Position numbers and translations under genes: made by a program. The notes beneath the pieces are model-generated. The model was not told the origin of the DNA, did not search any database, and saw only the letters and a program-made list of their open reading frames with translations. DNA of 57,623 nucleotides, from assembly GCA_003166795.1 (NCBI GenBank), contig PMUS01000065.1, positions 41,207 to 98,829 on the forward strand. The letters are read 5' to 3'. Numbering within the stretch: the stretch's first letter is position 1; each line of letters starts with the position of its first letter. The stretch is from Acidobacteriota bacterium. GTDB taxonomy: Bacteria; Acidobacteriota; Terriglobia; Acidiferrales; UBA7541. Shown piece by piece: positions 16,055-25,140 of the stretch.

Positions 16055-16966
16055 TTGAGCGTTTTACATACGCCTGTTCTGGCCGCGGAAGTGATTGAGT
16101 GGCTCCGCATACGGCCCGAGGGGACTTATGTGGACGCGACGGCCGGCACGGCGGGGCATGCGATCGAAATTGCCCGGCGGCTGACCACGGGGCGGTTGGT
16201 GGCGATCGATCGCGACCCGCAGGCGCTTGAAATCGCGCGGGAACGGTTGAAGCCGTACGAAGAGAAGGTGGTTCTGGTGCACGCAGAGTTTTCAAAGATC
16301 GGCGAAGTGGCGGGGGACCTGAAGCTTCCTCCGCTGGACGGAGTGATCGCCGATCTGGGGATCTCAAGTCTGGAGCTGGACAGCCCGGAACGCGGATTTT
16401 CGTTCCGCTGGGCCGCGCCGCTCGACATGAGAATGAATCCCGACACGCCGATGACGGCGTACGAAATTGTGAATCAGTGGTCAGAGAAAGAGCTGGCCAA
16501 TCTCCTCTACAAGAAGGCGGAGGAGAGGGATTCACGAAGAATCGCCAGGGCAATTGTGAGGTCGCGGCCGATCCGCGACACCGAACACCTGGCAACGGTT
16601 GTGGCAGGGGCTCGTAAAGCAAGGGGAAGGCAGAAACTGCAGCCCGCGACAAAAACGTTTCTGGCGCTGCGGAATGCGGTGAATCGAGAAGAGGAGGAAC
16701 TCGAGCAGTTTCTTTCGCGGACCCCTGCCACTCTATCTATTGGAGGACGTTGGATCGTCCTCAGTTACCACTCGCTGGAAGATCGTCCGGTAAAGCAGGC
16801 GTTTCAGCGCCTGGCGCGCGAGGGAAATTTCCGCGTGCTGACCCGGAAGGTGATACAGCCCGGCGAGGAAGAAATCAGAAACAACCCGCGAGCGCGCAGC
16901 GCGAAAATGCGCGTGGCGGAAAAGATCGAGCCGCTGGAAGGGCGAGCGGCTGGGAGCTGGCAATAA
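16055..16966 (+). CDS. rsmH: 16S rRNA (cytosine-1402 N4) methyltransferase RsmH
   Basis: The protein has 303 residues from a TTG start three bases after mraZ. The N-terminus LHTPVLAAEVIEWL and the SAM-binding stretch YVDATAGTAGHAIEIA are typical, as are GVIADLGISSLELDSPERGFSF, LDMRMNP and the C-terminal ILSYHSLEDRPVKQAF-like region (IVLSYHSLEDRPVK). It methylates C1402 in the ribosomal P site. It is the conserved second gene of dcw clusters. Its TAA shares one base with the ftsL ATG (TAATG), so re-initiation is likely. Confidence 0.95.
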   Translation: MSVLHTPVLAAEVIEWLRIRPEGTYVDATAGTAGHAIEIARRLTTGRLVAIDRDPQALEIARERLKPYEEKVVLVHAEFSKIGEVAGDLKLPPLDGVIADLGISSLELDSPERGFSFRWAAPLDMRMNPDTPMTAYEIVNQWSEKELANLLYKKAEERDSRRIARAIVRSRPIRDTEHLATVVAGARKARGRQKLQPATKTFLALRNAVNREEEELEQFLSRTPATLSIGGRWIVLSYHSLEDRPVKQAFQRLAREGNFRVLTRKVIQPGEEEIRNNPRARSAKMRVAEKIEPLEGRAAGSWQ

Positions 16967-17364
16967 TGGAAAATTTCACCGAGTACTTCACCGTAAAGCA
17001 GATTGACAATTCGAGGCTTGTGCGGCCGGCGCACCCGGCGCAATTGAAAGATTTCTGGCGGCGCCTGGCGGTGGGCGCGGCGATGGCCACATGCCTGCTT
17101 TCCTACGCTTGGCAGCATTTCGAGTGCATTCAGATCCGCTACCAGATCGAGCAACTGGATAGCGAGCGCGCGCAGGCCACGGAGCTCAACCAGCAACTGC
17201 ATCTCGAGGTAGCGACACTGCGATCGCCGATGCGGGTGGATGCGATTGCCCGGAACCAGCTCGGCTTGACGGTTCCAGTGCCCGGACAGGTGGCTCCTGT
17301 TGACGATACGAACGACGGCGTCGTAGCCCAGGCGCGAACGATTGCGCAATCATCCCGGCCCTGA
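16966..17364 (+). CDS. ftsL: Cell division protein FtsL
   Basis: The 132-residue bitopic protein has a cytoplasmic N-terminus of ~40 residues, one membrane helix (~43-60, LAVGAAMATCLLSYAW), and a periplasmic coiled coil with leucines at heptad positions (YQIEQLDSERAQATELNQQLHLEVATLRSP). It ends RVDAIARNQLGLTVP, the usual FtsL pattern. FtsL is poorly conserved, so the call rests on topology plus position between rsmH and ftsI. It overlaps rsmH by one base. It should pair with an FtsB-like partner that is not in this window. Confidence 0.82.
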   Translation: MENFTEYFTVKQIDNSRLVRPAHPAQLKDFWRRLAVGAAMATCLLSYAWQHFECIQIRYQIEQLDSERAQATELNQQLHLEVATLRSPMRVDAIARNQLGLTVPVPGQVAPVDDTNDGVVAQARTIAQSSRP

Positions 17365-17478
17365 TCTCAGCCTCAATCGAAATCGGCATGAATTTGCGGC
17401 CCGCTGCGGCGAGCCATTTCCGGCGGATCGGACGCGATCGCCGCAGGAGCACGTTTCCGATAGGGTAGGCCGGAGTCC

Positions 17479-19536
17479 ATGGAGCAGCGCAATCCACGTC
17501 TCCGCTGGCTGGTCGTCTGGGTCCTGGCGGTGGCTTGGATGGCGGTGGTCGTCGGCCGGCTGAGTTACCTGCAACTTTTCTCCTACAGCGAATACCTCGC
17601 AAAAGCACAGCGTCAACAACAGCGAATTTTCGAGATCAGTCCCATGCGGGGCACGATTTACGACCGCAAGGGACGCGAACTCGCCGTCAGTTTGCCGATG
17701 GATTCCGTGTTCGGCGATCCGGCGGAAATCACCGACGTCGAAATGGTGTCGCGGCTGCTTTCGCGCGTTCTCGATGCGCCCGCCGAGGACCTCGAAGAGA
17801 AAATACGCGAAGCCAAGACTCCCGTGCGCCTGGCGCGAAAACTTTCGCCGGAAACCGTCCAGCGGATCACGGACATGAATCTCAAGGGCGTATTTTTCCA
17901 GAAAGAAAACCGGCGCGTATATCCGCAGCGGGAGCTTGCAGCGTCCGTGCTGGGATACGTGGACGTGGACGAGAGGGGAATCGGCGGAATCGAATATTCA
18001 CTCGACAAGCAGATCCGCGGGCGCCCCGGGAAAATGATGGTGATGGCGGACGGGCATCGCCGCTGGTACGACCGCACGGAATCGGCCGCCGATCCGGGCG
18101 CGAGCGTCACGCTGACGATCGACGAAACCATCCAGTACATCGCGGAGAAAGAGCTCGGGCGCGCAATCGCGGAGACGCACGCGAAGGCCGGCACGGTGGT
18201 CGTGCAGGACCCGAATTCGGGCGAGCTGTTGGCGGTGGCCAACTGGCCGGTATTCGATCCCAACGACGCGGGCGATTATTCTGGAGAAGCGCGCATTGAC
18301 CGCGCCGTGGCGTCCGCCTACGAGCCGGGGTCTACGTTTAAAGTGCTGACGCTAACCGGCGCAATTGAAAACGGTGTGGCGACGCCCGATGAGCTCGTGG
18401 ACTGCCAGATGGGCCAGATCATGATCTCTGGGCGGCTGATTCACGACTGGAAAAAATTCGGCGTGCTGAGCGTGCGCGAGATTCTGGAGCATTCCAGCGA
18501 CGTAGGCGCCATCAAGGTCGCACTGAGGCTCGGCGCGCCGCGGTTCTACGACACGATTCGCGCCTTCGGAGTTGGCCAGCCGACGGGGATTGAGCTCCCG
18601 GGCGAAAATCGCGGCCTGCTGCGGCCGCTTGAGAATTGGTCGGCGAGCTCGATTGGCTCGCTCGCCATGGGGCAGGAAGTGAGCGTCACTCCCATTCAGA
18701 TCGTGTCTGCGATTTCGGCAGTGGCGAACGGCGGGACGCTTTATCGGCCGCATATCGTGCGCGAGATTGACGGCGGCGAGCCGGGGGCGCTGCGTCCCCC
18801 ACCAGCGCCTCAACAAGCGACGGACGGCAGGACGGCGGCAACGGTTCGCGAAATGATGGAGGGCGTGGTTCTTGAGGGAACCGGCAAGCCAGCGCGCCTG
18901 GATGGCTACACCGCCGCGGGGAAATCGGGCACGGCGCAAAAAATCGATCCCGCGACGGGCCGCTACTCGGCGACGCAGTACAACTCATCGTTCGTGGGAT
19001 TCGCGCCGGTGAATAGTCCGGTGATTTCGATACTCGTGGTCCTGGATTCGCCGGTGGGAGCACATCACGGCGGTGAAGTGGGCGGCCCGGTCTTCAAGCG
19101 CATTGCCGAACAGGTGCTGGCATATCGCGACGAGCCGCACGACGTGCCAGCGCCCTCGGACGTCGAAACTGCGAAAAACCTGGAGGTCACGCCGCGGCCT
19201 GACGCCCGGTCGGATGGCGCCCGAGACACGGCGCAGGCGCGTTTTCAAGCTGCGGTAGCCAACACAAAATTTCCGAGTTCTGTTGCTGAGCCGCCGACGG
19301 TTGCATTTGGAGATCCAAGTGCAATTGTAGTCCCGAGCCTCACCGGCCAGACCGTCCGCGGCGTTACCGAAGAGTGTTCGCGGTTGGGACTGATGCCGTC
19401 GTTGATCGGCAGCGGAGTTGCACTGGAACAGTTTCCGGCCGCCGGGGCACAGGTGCTTCGAGGCAGCCGAGTGACGGTGCGATTCGGGCATCCGGGAGAG
19501 GTTGTGCCTGTGTCGGCGCCGGGTGACGGGAATTGA
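17479..19536 (+). CDS. ftsI: Septal peptidoglycan transpeptidase FtsI (PBP3) with C-terminal PASTA domain
   Basis: The protein has 685 residues. One membrane anchor lies at ~9-31. The dimerisation domain includes RGTIYDRKGRELAVS. The transpeptidase contains S285-TFK288 (SxxK), S339-S-D (SxN position, here with Asp) and K482-SGT. A single PASTA repeat occupies ~617-669 (VVPSLTGQTVRGV...VTVRFG). It cross-links septal peptidoglycan with FtsW. A PASTA-tailed FtsI is more familiar from Gram-positives and some Acidobacteria/Deltaproteobacteria. A 114-base gap separates it from ftsL. The stop overlaps the longest murE frame but not the chosen start. Confidence 0.93.
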   Translation: MEQRNPRLRWLVVWVLAVAWMAVVVGRLSYLQLFSYSEYLAKAQRQQQRIFEISPMRGTIYDRKGRELAVSLPMDSVFGDPAEITDVEMVSRLLSRVLDAPAEDLEEKIREAKTPVRLARKLSPETVQRITDMNLKGVFFQKENRRVYPQRELAASVLGYVDVDERGIGGIEYSLDKQIRGRPGKMMVMADGHRRWYDRTESAADPGASVTLTIDETIQYIAEKELGRAIAETHAKAGTVVVQDPNSGELLAVANWPVFDPNDAGDYSGEARIDRAVASAYEPGSTFKVLTLTGAIENGVATPDELVDCQMGQIMISGRLIHDWKKFGVLSVREILEHSSDVGAIKVALRLGAPRFYDTIRAFGVGQPTGIELPGENRGLLRPLENWSASSIGSLAMGQEVSVTPIQIVSAISAVANGGTLYRPHIVREIDGGEPGALRPPPAPQQATDGRTAATVREMMEGVVLEGTGKPARLDGYTAAGKSGTAQKIDPATGRYSATQYNSSFVGFAPVNSPVISILVVLDSPVGAHHGGEVGGPVFKRIAEQVLAYRDEPHDVPAPSDVETAKNLEVTPRPDARSDGARDTAQARFQAAVANTKFPSSVAEPPTVAFGDPSAIVVPSLTGQTVRGVTEECSRLGLMPSLIGSGVALEQFPAAGAQVLRGSRVTVRFGHPGEVVPVSAPGDGN

Positions 19537-19604
19537 GCCTGATTGTGAAGCACCAACCCGGCTTGGGCGATGACGAGCCGAGCGAAAGACATGGAAAGCG
19601 CGGC

Positions 19605-21101
19605 ATGAAATTGGAAGCACTACTGGCGGGCGCCGAGATCGGGAAAATGAATGGGTCTGCCGACGTAGAGGTTCACTCCGTCGCGTACGACAGCCGCAAG
19701 ATTACGCCCGGCGGAATTTTCTTTGCGCTGCGCGGCGAGAAATTGGAAGGAGCCAAGTTCGTCGAGGACGCTGTGCGCCGCGGAGCCGTAGCCGTGGCAA
19801 GCGAAGATACCAGCCGAATGACGTCACGAGGCATCACGCTGGTCGAACTGCTTCCGGGTTCGGGGCGGCGGGGTCTCGCGCGAGCAGCGGCGAATTTCTA
19901 CGGGCATCCTGCCGACGCGCTGCAGCTAGTGGGCGTCACCGGCACGAACGGGAAAACAACGACTGCGTTTTTGGTGGATTCGATCCTGCGCGCGGCGGGG
20001 CATACGACTGGCCTGATAGGCACAACGGGGTACCGCACGCCCAAGGGAAGCCGCGCGGCGGTGACCACGACTCCGGAATCGCTCGATCTGCAGCAGATGT
20101 TCGCCGAAATTCGCGACGCCGGAGGCACGCACGCCGTTTTGGAGGCCAGCTCGCATGCACTGGCGATGGAGCGCCTCTGGGGATGCCGGTTCGCGGTGGC
20201 GATCTTCACAAACCTGACGCGCGACCACCTGGACTATCACAAGACGTTTGAGGAATATTTCGCGGCCAAGCGCCTGCTATTCGGAGGCACAGGCGCGGGC
20301 GTGCCCGAGGTGGCCGTGATCAATGGCGACGATCCCTACGCGCCGCAACTTGCGAGCCTGGCCCGGCGCACGCTGACCTACGGGCTGAAAGGAGCGCCTG
20401 ATCTTACTGCCAAGAAATTTGGACTCGGTTTTCACGGCTTGGAATTCACGGCGCAAACGCCGGCTGCCAATATCGAAGTACGCTCGCCGTTCGTGGGCCG
20501 GATCAACGTCTACAACATTCTCGCGGCCATCGGAGCGGGAATCGCGCTCGATATTCCCAAGGCAAAGATCGAAGAGGGCATCGCGAACCTCGAACTCGTT
20601 CCCGGGCGATTTCAGCGCATTGATGAGGGGCAGCCGTTTCTGGTGATCGTGGATTACGCGCACACCGACGATGCCTTGCGCAACCTGATCGCGACGGCGC
20701 GGGAGCTGGGTCCGTCGGCGCGAATCATCACCGTGTTTGGCGCGGGCGGCGAACGCGACCGCACCAAGCGTCCGCTGATGGGCGAGGCGGCGGGTTCGCT
20801 GAGCGACCTGGTGGTGCTGACGAGCGACAACCCGCGAAGCGAAGACCCGCTGCTGATCATCAACGACGTGGTCGTCGGATTGCAGAAAGTGAACGCGAAA
20901 TACCGGGTAGAACCGGACCGCGAGCAGGCGCTCGCCATGGCCCTCGAAGAGGCCAGGCCGGGCGACGTGGTGCTGCTGGCGGGCAAAGGGCACGAGACAT
21001 ATCAGGTCTTGCGGGACGGAACTATCGAGTTCGATGACCGCGAGAGGGCGCGGGCGATTCTGCGCCGCAAGGGCTATACGAAGAAGTCAGCGGGTAACTA
21101 G
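19605..21101 (+). CDS. murE: UDP-MurNAc-tripeptide synthetase MurE (meso-diaminopimelate type)
   Basis: The start MKLEALLAG (498 residues) has GGAAAG six bases upstream; the frame is open to 19533. The ATP loop is VTGTNGKTTT. The carbamoylated-lysine region and HDHLDYH-like block read NLTRDHLDYHKTFEEY. The specificity motif D408-NPR in SDNPRSEDP indicates meso-diaminopimelate rather than lysine, so the organism should have DAP-type peptidoglycan. It adds the third residue of the stem peptide in the cytoplasm. murF follows 34 bases later. Confidence 0.94.
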   Translation: MKLEALLAGAEIGKMNGSADVEVHSVAYDSRKITPGGIFFALRGEKLEGAKFVEDAVRRGAVAVASEDTSRMTSRGITLVELLPGSGRRGLARAAANFYGHPADALQLVGVTGTNGKTTTAFLVDSILRAAGHTTGLIGTTGYRTPKGSRAAVTTTPESLDLQQMFAEIRDAGGTHAVLEASSHALAMERLWGCRFAVAIFTNLTRDHLDYHKTFEEYFAAKRLLFGGTGAGVPEVAVINGDDPYAPQLASLARRTLTYGLKGAPDLTAKKFGLGFHGLEFTAQTPAANIEVRSPFVGRINVYNILAAIGAGIALDIPKAKIEEGIANLELVPGRFQRIDEGQPFLVIVDYAHTDDALRNLIATARELGPSARIITVFGAGGERDRTKRPLMGEAAGSLSDLVVLTSDNPRSEDPLLIINDVVVGLQKVNAKYRVEPDREQALAMALEEARPGDVVLLAGKGHETYQVLRDGTIEFDDRERARAILRRKGYTKKSAGN

Positions 21102-21135
21102 CGAGGGCAGCGACGCCAAGCTCCCTGGAGATGCG

Positions 21136-22602
21136 ATGCGGTGGACTGCGGATCAATTGGCCGATGCATTGGGTGTCGCACGCCCCACGGGGCTTAGCGC
21201 CCTGGCGGGGCTGGCCGGTGTCTCGATTGACTCGCGAACTGTTCAGTCTGGAGAGCTGTTCATCGCGATACGCGGACCGCGTCACGATGGACACGGTTTT
21301 GTGGGCGGAGCGATGGACCGGGGCGCCGCAGCCGGGGTGGTGGCGCGAGAACGATTCAATGAATACCCGGACGAAATTCAGGCCAAGCTCTTTGCCGTGG
21401 ACGACCCGCTCGAAGCTCTGCAGCGGTTGGCCTCACGAGCGTGCCAGATATGGCGGCGAGGGAAGCCGGGGCGGATCATCGGGGCGATCGCCGGGTCCGT
21501 GGGGAAGACGACCACAAAAGAGATTCTGGCCGCGCTTCTGGGCGCGCGGTTCCGCGTGCTGAAGACGCTGGGGAATCTGAACAACGAGTACGGACTCCCG
21601 CTGACGCTGCTGAAGATTGACGAGAATCACGGCGCGGCAGTTGTGGAACTGGGGATGTCGCACCGGGGCGAGCTGGCGCGACTGGCGCAGATTGCAGCGC
21701 CGGATGTCGGCGTGGTCACGCGAGTCGCGGTCGAGCACCTGGAGTTTTTTTCGTCGGTCGAGGAGATCGCCCTGGCGGAGCGCGAGCTGATCGAGAATCT
21801 GGCTTGGCCGGGCGCTACGGCGGTGTTGAATGCGGACGATGAGCGAGTCGCGAAGTTCGCGGAAGTGGCGCGGGGGCGGGTGATTCGGTTCGGGACGAAC
21901 TCGAAAGCGGAATTTCGGGCAGAGGCGATTGAAGAGCACGGCATCGAAGGATCGGCGTTCGATTTTGTGTCGTCCGCCGGTCGCGCGCGGCTGCAATTGC
22001 CGCTGATCGGGAGGCACAACGTGATGAATGCACTGGCAGCACTGGCGGCGGCGAGTGTTTGGGGCGTCGGCGTGGAAGAAGCCAAGCGAGTGTTTCCGTC
22101 GCTCACGCCCGCCGACAAACGCGGCGAGGTGGTGCGCTTCGAGGACGGCTTCACGGTGATCAACGACACATACAACTCGAGCCCGACGGCATTGACCGCG
22201 TTGACGCAGCTGCTCGCGGCGACGCCCGGTTATCAGCGGCGAATAGTGGCCGCGGGCGAGATGCTGGAGCTCGGAGATTCCTCGGAGGAACTGCACCGCG
22301 AATGCGGCCACGCGGCTGTTGAGTTGCACAAGATTGACTGGATATTCGGCGTGCAAGGCTACGCCGCCGATTTTGTGGACGCCGCGATCAAGGCGGGGCA
22401 TCCGCGGGAGCGCGCCATATTCTTTGAGAATTCGCAAGAGGCGGCGAAATTTCTGGAGCAGTTTATCGTGCCGGGAGACTTGCTGCTGTTAAAGGGCTCG
22501 CGCGGCGTGCGGATGGAAAGAATTCTGGAAGCGATGGATGCGCGGCACCGCCGCGCGAGCACGAAACCCGCACCCGAGGCACTGGAAGCGGGCCGAAACT
22601 GA
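21136..22602 (+). CDS. murF: UDP-MurNAc-pentapeptide synthetase MurF
   Basis: The protein has 488 residues from the ATG at 21136 (GGAG five bases upstream). The upstream open frame overlaps murE and is a shadow. Mur-ligase features: IAGSVGKTTTKEI (P-loop), NLNNEYGLPLTLL, VELGMSHRGEL, and VINDTYNSSPTALTALTQ in the ligase C-domain. It joins D-Ala-D-Ala to the UDP-MurNAc tripeptide. The matching D-Ala-D-Ala ligase (ddl) is not in this cluster. The stop is followed after one base by mraY. Confidence 0.94.
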   Translation: MRWTADQLADALGVARPTGLSALAGLAGVSIDSRTVQSGELFIAIRGPRHDGHGFVGGAMDRGAAAGVVARERFNEYPDEIQAKLFAVDDPLEALQRLASRACQIWRRGKPGRIIGAIAGSVGKTTTKEILAALLGARFRVLKTLGNLNNEYGLPLTLLKIDENHGAAVVELGMSHRGELARLAQIAAPDVGVVTRVAVEHLEFFSSVEEIALAERELIENLAWPGATAVLNADDERVAKFAEVARGRVIRFGTNSKAEFRAEAIEEHGIEGSAFDFVSSAGRARLQLPLIGRHNVMNALAALAAASVWGVGVEEAKRVFPSLTPADKRGEVVRFEDGFTVINDTYNSSPTALTALTQLLAATPGYQRRIVAAGEMLELGDSSEELHRECGHAAVELHKIDWIFGVQGYAADFVDAAIKAGHPRERAIFFENSQEAAKFLEQFIVPGDLLLLKGSRGVRMERILEAMDARHRRASTKPAPEALEAGRN

Positions 22603-22603
22603 A

Positions 22604-23737
22604 ATGCTCTATTACCTCTTCTTCTTCGGGTTGCGGCGGCACTTCAGCGCGCTGAACGTATTTCGCTACATTACGGTGCGGACGGCCGTGGCGAGCCTGA
22701 CGGCGCTGGTGCTGTCGCTCCTGCTGGGGCCGTGGATGATCGATCGGCTGCGCGCGCTGCAGGTGCAGCAATACATTCGCGAGGAAGGGCCGAAGGGGCA
22801 TCAATCGAAGGCGGGAACGCCGACGATGGGCGGAGTGCTGATTGTTGCGGCGATCGTGATCCCCACGCTGCTGTGGGCCGACCTGCGGAACACGTACGTG
22901 GTGCTTGCGCTGGCGGCCACGCTGGCTTTCGGAACGATCGGTTTCATTGACGATTACAGCAAGGTTGTGCGGAAGCACAATAAGGGACTGACCGCAGGAG
23001 GAAAATTCGCGCTGCAAGTGCTGACGTGCGCATTCGTCGGCGCGGTGCTCATAGGCCTGGAGGCAAAAGGCAAGTACTCGACGCAACTGAGCGTGCCGTT
23101 TATGAAGCGGCTGCACCCGGACCTGGTGATTGATTCGCTGCTCAACCACAGATTCACATGGGCGCTCGCGTTCGTTCCGTTTGTGCTGTTCCTGGTGCTG
23201 GTGATTGCCGGCCTCTCGAACGGAGTGAATTTGACCGATGGGCTTGACGGATTAGCGATCGGGTGCGTGCTGATCTCTTCCGTGGCGCTGACGGTGATTA
23301 CGTATCTTTCCAGCAACGCGCGGTTTGCCGAGTATCTGGAGATTCAGAGGATTCCGGATGCCGCCGAACTCACGATTTTTTGCGGCTCGCTGGCCGGCGC
23401 GTCGCTGGGATTTCTCTGGTACAACGCGCATCCCGCGGAAATGTTCATGGGCGACGTGGGGTCGCTGGCGCTGGGCGGGGCAATCGGAACGATCGCGGTG
23501 ATCCTGAAGCAGGAAATCCTGATGCTTTCCATCGGCGGCATTTTCATTTTGGAGCTGCTGTCGGTGATCATTCAGGTCGGCTGGTTCAAGCTGACCGGGA
23601 AGCGCGTGTTTCGCATGGCGCCGCTGCATCATCATTTTGAGCTGATGGGATGGAGCGAATCGAAGATCATCGTGCGATTCTGGATCGCGGCGCTGGTGTT
23701 CGCGCTGTTTTCGCTGACGACTTTGAAATTGAGGTGA
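22604..23737 (+). CDS. mraY: Phospho-MurNAc-pentapeptide translocase MraY
   Basis: The 377-residue protein has ten membrane helices. Signature loops are KGHQSKAGTPTMGG, FIDDYSKV, NLTDGLDGLAIG, GDVGSLALGG and MAPLHHHFELMGWSE. It makes lipid I by transferring phospho-MurNAc-pentapeptide to undecaprenyl phosphate. The start ATG at 22604 gives the usual MLYYLFFFGL-type N-terminus. The gap to murF is one base and to murD six bases. Confidence 0.95.
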   Translation: MLYYLFFFGLRRHFSALNVFRYITVRTAVASLTALVLSLLLGPWMIDRLRALQVQQYIREEGPKGHQSKAGTPTMGGVLIVAAIVIPTLLWADLRNTYVVLALAATLAFGTIGFIDDYSKVVRKHNKGLTAGGKFALQVLTCAFVGAVLIGLEAKGKYSTQLSVPFMKRLHPDLVIDSLLNHRFTWALAFVPFVLFLVLVIAGLSNGVNLTDGLDGLAIGCVLISSVALTVITYLSSNARFAEYLEIQRIPDAAELTIFCGSLAGASLGFLWYNAHPAEMFMGDVGSLALGGAIGTIAVILKQEILMLSIGGIFILELLSVIIQVGWFKLTGKRVFRMAPLHHHFELMGWSESKIIVRFWIAALVFALFSLTTLKLR

Positions 23738-23743
23738 GGCAGG

Positions 23744-25138
23744 TTGAGACCCGGATTCGATCTCGCGGGCAAGCGCGTGCTGGTGGTGGGGCTCGGACGC
23801 TCTGGCGTGGCCGTGTCGCTATTCGCGGCTGCCTACGGCGCCACGGTGACAGCTACCGACGAAAAGGCGGAGGGAACGCTTGGTGAAACCGCGGCGCGGC
23901 TGCGCGCGGCAGGCGTGAAGCTGGAGCTTGGCGGACATCCGCCCTCCACATTTTTCGAGCAGGATTTGATCGTGGTCAGCCCCGGCGTGCCGGTAAACCT
24001 GCCGCCGCTGGTTCTCGCTCACGTTGGAGGAATTCCGGTGTGGGGCGAGATCGAACTCGCATGGCGTTTCTTGCGCGGAACGGTCGTGGCCATCACCGGC
24101 TCGAACGGGAAAACGACCACGACGGCGCTCGTAGCTCACATCCTCGAGACCGCGGGGGTGCCGACGCTGGTGGGCGGAAATATCGGCGCGCCGCTGATTT
24201 CGCTGGTCGAGTCGTCCACCGATTCGACTGTGACCGTAGCGGAAATCAGCAGCTTTCAACTGGAAACGATCAAAGCGTTTCGCCCGGAGATCGGAGTGCT
24301 GCTCAATCTGACGCCCGATCATCTCGACCGCCATGCTTCGTTTGAGGAATACGCGGCCGCGAAGATGCGCCTGTTTGAAAATCAGCTGGAACGCGATTTC
24401 GCGATTTTGAACGCGGACGATCCCGAGGTGACGAAGCGCATGCCTTCACGCTCGCACGTGCTCTGGTTCAGCAGGCAGAAGCGTGTAGCCGAAGGGGCGT
24501 TCCTGCGGGACGATCAAATCATTTTCCGGCACGAAGGTTCGGAGATAGCGGTCGGGCGGCGGAGTGAAATTCCGCTGCGCGGGGAACACAACGTCGAAAA
24601 CGTGCTGGCGGCGTGCGCCGCGGCGTTTCTCGCCGGAGCGGCGCCTGCGGCGATTGCGAACGGCGTGAAGACGTTTCGCGGAGTCGAGCACCGCCTGGAA
24701 TTCGCCGGCGAGATCGGCGGCGTCGGATTCTACAACGATTCAAAAGCAACGAACGTGGACGCCGCACTCAAGGCCATTGAGGCGTTTCCGGGCCCGCTAG
24801 TGGTCATTCTAGGCGGCAAGGACAAGGGCAGCCCGTACACGCCGCTGCGCGACGCGCTGCGCGCGCGCGGGCGGATCGCTCTGCTGATCGGCGAGGCCGC
24901 CGAGAAGATCGCCGCGGACCTGGGTGACGCCGTGTCGTGCGTGCACGCGGGCACGCTGGATCGCGCCGTCGAATTTGCGGCCGATCGCGCACGCCCGGGC
25001 GACGTGGTGCTGCTCGCTCCCGCGTGTTCGAGCTTCGACCAGTTCGAAGATTACGAGCATCGCGGTCGTGAGTTCAAGAAGCTGATCGCAAAGCTCGGAA
25101 ATCGCTCGGCCGCATCCGCGCCGACTCAAAAGGGATAA
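23744..25138 (+). CDS. murD: UDP-MurNAc-L-Ala:D-Glu ligase MurD
   Basis: The protein has 464 residues starting at TTG (GAGGCAGG just upstream). It opens with a Rossmann-like GKRVLVVGLGRSGVAVS. The P-loop is ITGSNGKTTTTALV, then EISSFQLETI and LNLTPDHLDRHASFEEYAAAK. The ligase C-domain has FYNDSKATNVDA and ILGGKDKGSPY, followed by LLAPACSSFDQFEDYEHRGREF. All MurD hallmarks are present. It is two bases upstream of ftsW. Confidence 0.95.
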   Translation: MRPGFDLAGKRVLVVGLGRSGVAVSLFAAAYGATVTATDEKAEGTLGETAARLRAAGVKLELGGHPPSTFFEQDLIVVSPGVPVNLPPLVLAHVGGIPVWGEIELAWRFLRGTVVAITGSNGKTTTTALVAHILETAGVPTLVGGNIGAPLISLVESSTDSTVTVAEISSFQLETIKAFRPEIGVLLNLTPDHLDRHASFEEYAAAKMRLFENQLERDFAILNADDPEVTKRMPSRSHVLWFSRQKRVAEGAFLRDDQIIFRHEGSEIAVGRRSEIPLRGEHNVENVLAACAAAFLAGAAPAAIANGVKTFRGVEHRLEFAGEIGGVGFYNDSKATNVDAALKAIEAFPGPLVVILGGKDKGSPYTPLRDALRARGRIALLIGEAAEKIAADLGDAVSCVHAGTLDRAVEFAADRARPGDVVLLAPACSSFDQFEDYEHRGREFKKLIAKLGNRSAASAPTQKG

Positions 25139-25140
25139 CG

